From a virus, in the IMG/VR virus record IMGVR_UViG_3300030106_006724, positions 1 to 64,000 of that record: a stretch of DNA of 64,000 nt. One strand, written 5' to 3'. The notes below the pieces were generated by a model. It was given only the letters and a program-made list of their open reading frames with translations, did not search any database and had not been told where the DNA came from. Below, piece after piece: positions 42,761 to 50,038 of the stretch. How positions within the stretch are numbered: the first letter of the stretch is position 1; each line of letters begins with the position of its first letter. The translations under genes and the position numbers were made by a program.

Positions 42761-43999
42761 ATGAAAAAAACATTATTAATTGCTCTTGCTTTATTGATAG
42801 CAGTACCATCATTAGCTCAAGAGGAAAAGAAAAAGAAAAACTTCTTCAAAGAGCTATATTCTGACTTTTTAAAATATGGAACATTATATGCAGCTGGAGA
42901 TATTAGAAATGCATATGAAAACTCAAGAAAAGACTTTTTTGTAGAAAGACCAGCTGACGGTGACTTATATGCAATACCAAGAGTAATAGAGGTAACTGAA
43001 TATTTCGACTTCGATTATAGATACGGAGTAGGTATTCGTAAATTAGGAAGATTCGGTTATGAAAGAAAACCAGGTAACTTTTGGACTGGTAACCAATATA
43101 GAGAGAGTCAATTAGCATTATCAGCTCCAACATCTGCAGTAGATGGTTTTGAATATTTATTTCATTTTGAAAAAGAAAGATTAAGAGGAGAAGAATTTGA
43201 AAACTTTAGATATTTTTTAAGACATACAGGTAAATACCATATAGCTAAAATAGAATCTAGAGAGCAAGGTGCATATGACTTTTCTTATAAGTCAGCTGAA
43301 TTAAGAGCTAGATTACCTATCGGTAAAAAATTCAGTATATCAGCAGGAGCAATATATAGAACACACGAAAGAGCTTATGGATATAATCCTATCGAAATTT
43401 GGTTAAATGAAACCGAAACTTGGACTAATCCTACTACAGGAGAAGAAATTGAATACCCAGCTAACCCTTGGTACAGCTTAGGATTCCAATATGGATATAG
43501 CGACCACTATACTACTTATACAGATGTTAATACTGGAGAGGTACTTAACGATTGGATTTGGAAAGATGAACAAGGAAACATAGTAGCATATTCAGATTTA
43601 GATTTTAGGAATACAGTATTTAGAGACCTAATTAACAGATATAATAATGAAATCTGGGATACTATAGACCCCTTCGGTGTTGTATCTCCAATCATAGGAG
43701 CAGATTTTTATCATTATAAATCTAATTTCTGGCTTCACGCTTATGCTAACTATTTACCTCCATTCCACAAATATGTCTCAGGAGATGAAGACTTTAGTTA
43801 CTTAAATAGAAATAACTGGGGTAAAGGCGGATTAATACAGGATGCTGAAGGAGAACAATGGGAAGATTATCAAGTAGGACTTAATTTTGGTTGGAAAATA
43901 GGAAAAAATTTAGGAGTATTTATAGAAGGAGAGTATAATAAAATGTGGGATACTAAATTCTATAACTCAACATTTGGTATAAATTATACATTTAGATAA
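42761..43999 (+). CDS. outer-membrane beta-barrel-like protein with signal peptide
   Basis: 412 residues. An N-terminal signal (MKKTLLIALALLIAVPSLAQ) is followed by a Lys-rich linker and many Tyr/Phe/Trp-rich alternating strands, ending NSTFGINYTFR as an OMP-like last strand. It is likely exported and placed in the host outer membrane. No phage virion or lysis role is known for such proteins; blocking superinfection or altering the cell surface are possibilities. Confidence 0.65.
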   Translation: MKKTLLIALALLIAVPSLAQEEKKKKNFFKELYSDFLKYGTLYAAGDIRNAYENSRKDFFVERPADGDLYAIPRVIEVTEYFDFDYRYGVGIRKLGRFGYERKPGNFWTGNQYRESQLALSAPTSAVDGFEYLFHFEKERLRGEEFENFRYFLRHTGKYHIAKIESREQGAYDFSYKSAELRARLPIGKKFSISAGAIYRTHERAYGYNPIEIWLNETETWTNPTTGEEIEYPANPWYSLGFQYGYSDHYTTYTDVNTGEVLNDWIWKDEQGNIVAYSDLDFRNTVFRDLINRYNNEIWDTIDPFGVVSPIIGADFYHYKSNFWLHAYANYLPPFHKYVSGDEDFSYLNRNNWGKGGLIQDAEGEQWEDYQVGLNFGWKIGKNLGVFIEGEYNKMWDTKFYNSTFGINYTFR

Positions 44000-44001
44000 A
44001 A

Positions 44002-44286
44002 ATGGCAAAACAAATAGGTGAAGATACTAAGGTTACTTTAGATCTAAAAACAATAGGTATGTTAGCAGTAGGTATAGCTACCTTAGTTGGTATGTGGTTT
44101 GCCCTGCAAGGAGATATACAAGAAGCAAAAGAACTACCAGCACCAGTGATAGACAGGGTTGAATACGATTTGAAAGATGAATTGATTCGACAAACAATAA
44201 TGGATACTCAAGAAGACGTAGAAGATATAAAGGAACAGTTGGATAAGATTGATGAACGTCTTTATGAGTTACAACAAAAAAGATAA
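44002..44286 (+). CDS. membrane protein with C-terminal coiled coil
   Basis: 94 residues. A membrane helix (about 17-36) is followed by VIDRVEYDLKDELIRQTIMD and a coiled coil ending LYELQQKR. It resembles short proteins that recur in marine T4-like phages. A lysis-accessory role (spanin-like) is possible but not shown. Confidence 0.6.
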   Translation: MAKQIGEDTKVTLDLKTIGMLAVGIATLVGMWFALQGDIQEAKELPAPVIDRVEYDLKDELIRQTIMDTQEDVEDIKEQLDKIDERLYELQQKR

Positions 44287-44288
44287 GT

Positions 44289-44690
44289 ATGAAAAAAGTT
44301 ATTTTCATTTTACTACTCTTTCTTCCTTTTATTAATAATGCACAAGAATTTATCGATGATTCTAACTTTGATAATAAAATCAACGAACAATCTGCTTTTG
44401 GAGATGATGAGACTAACATAGTAGTTGTTGAGTTTTGGGCTAAATTTAATGAAGCTAATGCTTTTGCTGATTGGGATAAAGTAGAAGGTGTAAAGTACTA
44501 TAGAGTAGATATAGGAGCAGCACCAGAAGCTAAAAAAGAATATAGAGTAAGAATGGCTCCTACCATAATAATATTCAAAAACGGTATTAACCAAGAATCA
44601 TTTAAAGCAGGTTTAGACTTAGAATGTCCTGTAACTTTAGATGAGTTGATAGAATCTATTGAAGAAGTCAAAACAGCAGATCAATTTTAA
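44289..44690 (+). CDS. exported thioredoxin-fold protein without active cysteines
   Basis: 133 residues. Signal peptide (MKKVIFILLLFLPFINNAQ), then a thioredoxin-like layout: VVVEFWAKFNEANAF where WCxxC would be, KYYRVDIGAAPEAKKEYRVRMAPTIIIF with the cis-Pro, and KAGLD. The CxxC is replaced by KFNE, so it cannot act as a disulfide reductase. It likely binds other exported proteins. Confidence 0.7.
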   Translation: MKKVIFILLLFLPFINNAQEFIDDSNFDNKINEQSAFGDDETNIVVVEFWAKFNEANAFADWDKVEGVKYYRVDIGAAPEAKKEYRVRMAPTIIIFKNGINQESFKAGLDLECPVTLDELIESIEEVKTADQF

Positions 44691-44700
44691 TTTTATAATA

Positions 44701-45261
44701 ATGAAAAAGTTAGTATTATTTTTAGCAATGGTTTTACTAATAAGTTGTGATAAAGAGGAAGAAGTAATCTTAGAACCAGTATTTGAAATAAGTCTTAATG
44801 GTGAGTCCTTCGATCCTTATGAAAGATACTCTAAAATAGAATCATTCGGCGGTACTAAATATGTCGATGGAGTTGTAAAAAAGATATTTATTCTTTATCT
44901 TCAAATAGATGATGGTCCTCCTCGATTAGATAGACAGCATTTTGCTCTTTATACATTAGACCATGATGCTAATGATGATGGAGAGTTATTAGATGTTGGT
45001 ACCTATACTTGGGAAGCACCTGATGGTAAATATGCTGGTGTAGAAATACCCGGTAATGACGAGTATATAGTATGGAATGAAGTTATAGTACAAGATGCAG
45101 GACAATTAGGCGGACCTCATACAGGTCTAATTTGCTTAACTGCTGAAGGAGTATTTTATAATCCTTACATACAGTCTAATATGAGTGTAAGTTTAAAACT
45201 AGAAAATTTTCCTATAGGGTTAGATATAGATGCTACTCCTTATGGTTACTTATTAAACTAA
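44701..45261 (+). CDS. lipoprotein with Bacteroidetes surface-export-like signal
   Basis: 186 residues from ATG 44701; the longer frame lacks a sensible signal. The N-terminus MKKLVLFLAMVLLISC is a lipobox. The cysteine is followed by DKEEE, similar to the K-(D/E)2 export signal that sends Bacteroidetes lipoproteins to the cell surface. The rest looks like a beta-sandwich. It may change the host surface during infection. Confidence 0.7.
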   Translation: MKKLVLFLAMVLLISCDKEEEVILEPVFEISLNGESFDPYERYSKIESFGGTKYVDGVVKKIFILYLQIDDGPPRLDRQHFALYTLDHDANDDGELLDVGTYTWEAPDGKYAGVEIPGNDEYIVWNEVIVQDAGQLGGPHTGLICLTAEGVFYNPYIQSNMSVSLKLENFPIGLDIDATPYGYLLN

Positions 45262-45441
45262 GTGAAATATTTAATTTTATTGATATGTTTATTTGGATGT
45301 GCGGAGATAATATATACTCCTCCAACAGTATCCTATATAACTTCAATAACTCAAAAGGGAGATACTGTCAAAGTTATACAAGTTAAGGATAAGTATAAAA
45401 CTAGTTATTATGTTCCTCCTTGTAATAAAATAAATAAATAA
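45262..45441 (+). CDS. small lipoprotein
   Basis: 59 residues starting with GTG right after the previous stop. KYLILLICLFGC is a lipobox, followed by AEIIYTPPTVSYIT and a Lys-rich tail ending CNKINK. Too small for a family call; an o-spanin-like or surface role is possible. Confidence 0.6.
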   Translation: MKYLILLICLFGCAEIIYTPPTVSYITSITQKGDTVKVIQVKDKYKTSYYVPPCNKINK

Positions 45442-45446
45442 AAGTT

Positions 45447-45650
45447 ATGGCTTTTCCTTGCCCTTCCTGTGGAAACCCTCTAGGGTTAACTATCGAACAT
45501 ATTATGAAGCACGATCAAATGGCTTGTCCTCATTGTTTTGCTATTTTATCTTTTAAAGTAAAAGAAGAAACTACTAAAAGGATGAAGAAAGGATTAGCTG
45601 AGATTGAAAAAATCAAAAAAAAGTATAGTAATATAGCTAAGTTTGGATAG
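45447..45650 (+). CDS. small zinc-ribbon protein
   Basis: 67 residues. CPSCGN (about 5-10) and CPHCFA (about 27-32) form a zinc ribbon, followed by a Lys/Glu helix. Function unknown. It comes last before the DUF2589 pair. Confidence 0.65.
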   Translation: MAFPCPSCGNPLGLTIEHIMKHDQMACPHCFAILSFKVKEETTKRMKKGLAEIEKIKKKYSNIAKFG

Positions 45651-45693
45651 TAGTATTCTATTTATTACTATATAACCTTTAAATTTTATGTAA

Positions 45694-46320
45694 ATGTCAC
45701 AAATTGCAGATCAATTCGTCGGATTACCAATCGAAGATCTTATCACCGGACCATTAGTAGGTATAGCAAAAGGACAAGCAAAACTAAACGAAGTAACTTG
45801 GGATTATGTTCAAGAGGTAGCTTTTGAAACAGGATCAGTAGTTAACGGAGTTGACGTTTTAAAGACCAGAGCTATAGATGTTCAAATTACTAAGGCAGTT
45901 ACAAACTCAAATTTAGATACTGGTAGCAATACCGATGGTAGTATTAAAGAATGGAAAACTTTCTATAGTAAAGTTCCAATGATTGCTTTAATTCCATTAC
46001 CATCTTTAGCAGTTACAAAAGCAGATATTAACTTTACAATGGAGGTCAAAGAATCTTCTGTTAGCAAAGACACTACGTCAAAATCAGGACAGTTTAGTGC
46101 TTCTATGGGATACAGCGGATGGGGCTTCAATGTTAAAGCTAATATATCTGGTAAAGTAGCTACTACGAAAGAAAATACCAGAAGTACTGATAATTCAGCT
46201 AAATATGTAGTTAATGTACATGCAGAACAATTAAAACCTACTGAAGGTATGTTAAAACTCTACGATGCAGTAAACTCAATGATTGAGCCAGTAGATCTAG
46301 CACCATCAGGTTCTAACTAA
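45694..46320 (+). CDS. DUF2589-family protein (first of a pair)
   Basis: 208 residues. FVGLPIEDLITGPLVGIAKG and DINFTMEVKESS, then SMGYSGWGFNVKANISGKVA and KYVVNVHAEQLKP, match the DUF2589 family found in Bacteroidetes genomes. Function unknown. A second, diverged member follows at 46386 behind its own promoter, and the lysis-type genes follow that. Confidence 0.75.
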   Translation: MSQIADQFVGLPIEDLITGPLVGIAKGQAKLNEVTWDYVQEVAFETGSVVNGVDVLKTRAIDVQITKAVTNSNLDTGSNTDGSIKEWKTFYSKVPMIALIPLPSLAVTKADINFTMEVKESSVSKDTTSKSGQFSASMGYSGWGFNVKANISGKVATTKENTRSTDNSAKYVVNVHAEQLKPTEGMLKLYDAVNSMIEPVDLAPSGSN

Positions 46321-46336
46321 ATTTTTATAGAATAAG

Positions 46337-46367
46337 TTGGTAATTAGGATAGTTTTTACTATCTTAT
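46337..46367 (+). promoter_or_regulatory. Bacteroidetes-type promoter of second DUF2589 gene and lysis genes
   Basis: TTG at 46337-46339, 20-base spacer, TATCTTAT at 46360-46367, 18 bases before the ATG at 46386. It could express the lysis-type genes separately from the upstream envelope genes. Confidence 0.7.
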
Positions 46368-46385
46368 AAAAAAAGGTTTCTATCA

Positions 46386-46871
46386 ATGGCAAAATTACAA
46401 ATTGAAGAGCTAGTAAGCGGTCTCCTTGAGGCCGCTATCGTAGCTAAACAGATAAGTGAAAGGCAACATATTAATGCCTTATCTAATTATTTTGACGATA
46501 AAGGTCAACCTATCACGACTGATGTACAGGTAGGAGACAAAAAAATCACTATACCTTATTATAGTATCGCAGATCATTCATCTATAGGATTAGACGAAAT
46601 GGAAATAGAGTTTGATGCAAGATTAGGATTCGATACTAGAAAAGGACCATCAGATCTTAAAAAATCATTGTTGGGTAAATTTAAAGGAGGAAAAAGGTAT
46701 AAGCATTTAGTTAAGAATATTGAGGTAGATCACGCTCATAATCCTAATAATATTGCTTGTGCTAAGATTAGAGTAAAATTTAAGAAAGATGAAACTCCTG
46801 AGACAGTTTCACGATTAGTAGATAGTTACATATCTATTATGGACGAACCAAATATAAACGATAAAGTATGA
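46386..46871 (+). CDS. DUF2589-like protein (second of a pair)
   Basis: 161 residues. LQIEELVSGLLEAAIVAKQI and the strand segments PYYSIADHSSIGLDEMEIEF and ACAKIRVKFKKDETPE follow the DUF2589-like partner found next to the first type. Function unknown; it overlaps the next gene by 4 bases (ATGA). Confidence 0.6.
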   Translation: MAKLQIEELVSGLLEAAIVAKQISERQHINALSNYFDDKGQPITTDVQVGDKKITIPYYSIADHSSIGLDEMEIEFDARLGFDTRKGPSDLKKSLLGKFKGGKRYKHLVKNIEVDHAHNPNNIACAKIRVKFKKDETPETVSRLVDSYISIMDEPNINDKV

Positions 46872-47473
46872 GCTATACAAGAGAACAAATAGAAGCGGCA
46901 GTTAAAAAAGAAGGACATAAATGGTTTGAAAATGGAGACTATAATGTTAATATAGTCGGTGTAAGAAACTCTGCAACACATAATGAAGTAACTAATAAAT
47001 TTGATGATTGGATGACAATCTCATATAAAGTCAATGGAGAATGGAATTTCCATTGCTATGACTGTACTACTGACCCTGGTAAGTATTGGGTTGATAACCT
47101 AATGAACCCAGATGGAGTAGCAATAGTAGTACCAGGACAGTATAGATCATCTCATAAGATTGGACTACATCAAGGTAAATATGAAGCTTTGAGACAACAA
47201 AAACCAATTAAAGTATGGAGAGATGATAATAAAGATAACGTTTATGATCATATTGCTGACGATATTCAAGATGGAGTATTCGGTATTAATATACATAGAG
47301 CAACTAAATATCCAGGTCATGAATCTACTCAAGTTGATAAATGGTCTGCAGGTTGCCAAGTAATAGCAGCATATAATGACTTCGAAGAATTTATGAACGT
47401 AATGTATAAAGCTAGAGATGCTTGGAGTAACTCTTTTACCTACACTTTGATAGAGTCTAAATATATAGACTAA
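46868..47473 (+). CDS. L,D-transpeptidase-like catalytic domain, lysin candidate
   Basis: 201 residues. FGINIHRA (about 137-144) and WSAGCQVI (about 158-165) resemble the His and SxGC motif of YkuD-type L,D-transpeptidase domains, here spaced about 20 residues. Similar domains act in phage lysins. No signal peptide, so it would need a holin. The two genes downstream look like spanins, so a lysis role is the best reading. Confidence 0.6.
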   Translation: MSYTREQIEAAVKKEGHKWFENGDYNVNIVGVRNSATHNEVTNKFDDWMTISYKVNGEWNFHCYDCTTDPGKYWVDNLMNPDGVAIVVPGQYRSSHKIGLHQGKYEALRQQKPIKVWRDDNKDNVYDHIADDIQDGVFGINIHRATKYPGHESTQVDKWSAGCQVIAAYNDFEEFMNVMYKARDAWSNSFTYTLIESKYID

Positions 47474-47859
47474 TGAAAAATAAAGATATAAGAACTTATC
47501 TCTTCTGGGCTATACTCGGTATATTTGTCGGGTATGTGATATTCGGTAGAGGAACCATCAAAGTTGATGTAAAAAAATATGAAGCACAAATAGAAGCTTT
47601 AAACATAGTTATTGATTCAGCAAGAACAAAAAATAAAGAATTAGAAAAAGAAGTCGCAGATTTTCAATTAGTGATTTCTGAAGCTAATAGTAAGATTAGT
47701 AATCTTAATGATAAAATTTTTATAATTAAAAAGCAAACAGATGAAAAGATTAATGCTATCAACAGTCTTAATAATGATGAGCTTTATCAGTTTTTCACAG
47801 AACGATACAGACAGTACCTCGATTCGATTGGAAGTACCGATAGTAAAGCTAGTAATTAA
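47473..47859 (+). CDS. spanin-like membrane coiled-coil protein
   Basis: 128 residues. One N-terminal membrane helix (about 8-25) then a long coiled coil (about 36-105). This is the layout of an inner-membrane spanin (Rz). The last 119 bases overlap a second gene in another frame, as in Rz/Rz1 pairs. TAATG coupling to the lysin candidate. Confidence 0.6.
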   Translation: MKNKDIRTYLFWAILGIFVGYVIFGRGTIKVDVKKYEAQIEALNIVIDSARTKNKELEKEVADFQLVISEANSKISNLNDKIFIIKKQTDEKINAINSLNNDELYQFFTERYRQYLDSIGSTDSKASN

Positions 47860-48151
47860 AGATCTAATTAACGGTGATGCAGCTAAAGAAGAACTAATAG
47901 TATTAGATACTATTTTACATCATAAAGATATTCAGTTAAACGTTAAAGATACTATCATTTTAAATCTTAATTCACAAATAGCTAACTTTAATAAAATAGT
48001 TTCTACTAAGGATAAACAACGAGAAATCCAAGAGAATCTTCAAAAGGACTTAGAAAAAGCTTTAAAAAAAGCTAAAAGAAGAGAGTTTCTATATAAAGTA
48101 GGTACTATAGCCGGCGGTGTAATGACCGTTCTTTACTTAACCACCAAGTAA
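47741..48151 (+). CDS. overlapping exported coiled-coil protein, spanin partner candidate
   Basis: 136 residues, starting inside the 3' end of the previous gene in a different frame. A signal peptide-like start (MKRLMLSTVLIMMSFISFSQ) is followed by a coiled coil and a C-terminal hydrophobic segment (VGTIAGGVMTVLYL). Rz1 would be a lipoprotein without a C-terminal helix, so this is not a plain Rz1. An ATG at 47753 is an alternative start. Confidence 0.6.
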   Translation: MKRLMLSTVLIMMSFISFSQNDTDSTSIRLEVPIVKLVIKDLINGDAAKEELIVLDTILHHKDIQLNVKDTIILNLNSQIANFNKIVSTKDKQREIQENLQKDLEKALKKAKRREFLYKVGTIAGGVMTVLYLTTK

Positions 48152-48175
48152 AAACTATTTATATTAAAGAAAATC

Positions 48176-49432
48176 ATGCTAAAAACTTTAAGAAAAGGTT
48201 TTTTTCCTTTTATTATAGCTATCTCTGCTCTTTCCGTTTCTGGTTCAGCAGCTTTTTATTCAGTATTTGGTTTAAGTAAACTATTTGCTGGTGCTACTGT
48301 AGAGGTAATTATAATGGCCGGTTCTTTAGAAGTAGCTAAATTAGTTATAGCTTCTCTACTTTATCAGTATTGGGATACTATAAATAAACTTTTAAGAACT
48401 TATTTAACAATAGCAGCTATTATACTTGTACTTATAACCAGTATGGGTATATATGGATTCTTATCAGCTGCATATCAAGATACATACCAAACATTACTAC
48501 TTAATGAAAATAGAATCGAATTTCTAGATAATAAAGCTAAATTTTATGAAGACGATATTCAAAGATACGATAAAGAACTTGAACAAATACTGGACAATAT
48601 TAGTACTCTTTCTAACGCCAAGTCGGTTTCTATACAAGTCAAGGACACCAGTGTGGCTGGAGGCATTCGAAATACGATTTCCACGGTTGACTTACGTCTT
48701 GCACAAGATAGACTCAGAGTTGAAGAAAGTAACAGGAAAGATGTCTATTTAAGAAGAAGTATAGCTGCAGATAGTTTACAAAAATATAAATTTGAAATAT
48801 TAGAGTTACAAAATAATTCTGATGCTGCAGGTGAATTAGGTCCTTTAAAATACTTATCTGGATTAACTGGTACTCCTATGGATAGCATAATTAATATTTT
48901 ATTATTAGTTATTATATTTGTATTTGATCCTTTAGCAGTAGCTTTAGTTGTAGCAGCTAATATGGCTTTCGCAAATGCTTTTCCTAGAAAAGAAGAAAAT
49001 ATATATGGAGAAGTAGAAGAAGAAGACGATTCGTGGGAGGCTTTTATAGAAGATGAAACTTACGAACCTACAAAAAATTATACTGAAGAGGATGAAAAGA
49101 GGATGGACATTATAGGTCAAAACGGAAATGATGGAGAACATTACGAAGCTCCTGTAATACAGACTTTATTAGCTGATGTAGAAGCATTAAAAAAAGAAGA
49201 AAAACAAGTACCTGCACCTAAAATTAAACCGAAAGAGGAACCTGTAGGTAATGTAAATGATCTTAAGTCTAATCCTAATACTTTTCAAATAGTCAATAAA
49301 GATGGATCTAGAGAATTTTTAAATGAAGAACCTAAAATAGATATTAGAGGTACTAGAGCATATGTAAAACTAAATGACGGTAGAGAAGGATGGATGGATC
49401 GAGACAATAGTGATAGAATAATTTACATGTAA
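48176..49432 (+). CDS. multi-spanning membrane protein with long cytosolic tail
   Basis: 418 residues. Four predicted membrane helices (about 10-32, 38-62, 73-98, 238-265), a coiled coil between 105 and 215, an acidic region near 285-320, and a C-terminal RAYVKLNDGREGWMD resembling a small SH3-like fold. Similar proteins occur in other marine phages without known function. A small frame inside it is a shadow. Confidence 0.7.
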   Translation: MLKTLRKGFFPFIIAISALSVSGSAAFYSVFGLSKLFAGATVEVIIMAGSLEVAKLVIASLLYQYWDTINKLLRTYLTIAAIILVLITSMGIYGFLSAAYQDTYQTLLLNENRIEFLDNKAKFYEDDIQRYDKELEQILDNISTLSNAKSVSIQVKDTSVAGGIRNTISTVDLRLAQDRLRVEESNRKDVYLRRSIAADSLQKYKFEILELQNNSDAAGELGPLKYLSGLTGTPMDSIINILLLVIIFVFDPLAVALVVAANMAFANAFPRKEENIYGEVEEEDDSWEAFIEDETYEPTKNYTEEDEKRMDIIGQNGNDGEHYEAPVIQTLLADVEALKKEEKQVPAPKIKPKEEPVGNVNDLKSNPNTFQIVNKDGSREFLNEEPKIDIRGTRAYVKLNDGREGWMDRDNSDRIIYM

Positions 49433-49435
49433 AAG

Positions 49436-49466
49436 TTGTTCGTCTGATATATTTTTATTATATTAT
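49436..49466 (+). promoter_or_regulatory. Bacteroidetes-type promoter of the 49.5 kb block
   Basis: TTG at 49436-49438, 20-base spacer, TATATTAT at 49459-49466. The next ATG is at 49470, only 3 bases away, so a leaderless transcript is likely. Confidence 0.8.
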
Positions 49467-49469
49467 AGT

Positions 49470-49676
49470 ATGGAAAAAGAAGTATATAAATTTTTAAAAG
49501 CAGAAGCAGAAGCTGATAAAGCTAAAGCATTAGCTAGTATTAAATTATTAACTAAACACTCAGCAGGTATAGGAGATCATTCTACTAAAGACTATTGGGA
49601 TAACTGTAATGAATCCTTAAAGTTACTTGCTTCAGCTGACGAAAGATTAGAAGTACTCGATAAGTATTTCAAGTAA
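49470..49676 (+). CDS. hypothetical protein, 68 residues
   Basis: 68 residues, predicted helical (KAEAEADKAKALASIKLL). No family recognised. First gene behind a promoter with almost no leader. Confidence 0.65.
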   Translation: MEKEVYKFLKAEAEADKAKALASIKLLTKHSAGIGDHSTKDYWDNCNESLKLLASADERLEVLDKYFK

Positions 49677-49695
49677 AATTATTAATAAAAGTTAT

Positions 49696-50037
49696 ATGAG
49701 TAAAAAAACTATAGAAGTTTTAAAGAAAGAATACCCTACCATTTACAACGCTTATAAAGAGATAATGGATGAGCAGTTTGAACTGTTCGCTAAAAAGCAT
49801 CTCGATTACGGAATGGGTAATGTATCAGCTGGTACTCAATTAGTAAATGAAGAAGAGAAAGAATTTGCTATGACAGGACTTTGGTATAGACTATCTGATA
49901 AAATTAACAGATGGAAAAATATGATACTTACTGGTCGTAAAGCTCAAAATGAAACGTTGATAGATACCTTCCAGGATATTACTAACTACGGAATTATCGC
50001 TCAGTTAGTATTTAACGGTAAATGGAAAAATAAATAA
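49696..50037 (+). CDS. DUF1599 / nucleotide-modification-associated domain 1 protein
   Basis: 113 residues. FAKKHLDYGMGN, LWYRLSDKINRWKNMI and DTFQDITNYGIIAQLVF match the DUF1599 family, also described as nucleotide modification associated domain 1. It may link to the deazaguanine DNA modification encoded 20 kb upstream. ATG follows GTTAT. Confidence 0.8.
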   Translation: MSKKTIEVLKKEYPTIYNAYKEIMDEQFELFAKKHLDYGMGNVSAGTQLVNEEEKEFAMTGLWYRLSDKINRWKNMILTGRKAQNETLIDTFQDITNYGIIAQLVFNGKWKNK

Positions 50038-50038
50038 T

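Noticed and set aside
45651-45693. Promoter before the first DUF2589 gene
   Set aside because: A TTG and TATATAA are present but with a 23-base spacer and no TT after TAnn. Not listed.
48546-48752. 68-codon + frame inside the 418-residue membrane protein
   Set aside because: Shadow frame in the coiled-coil region.
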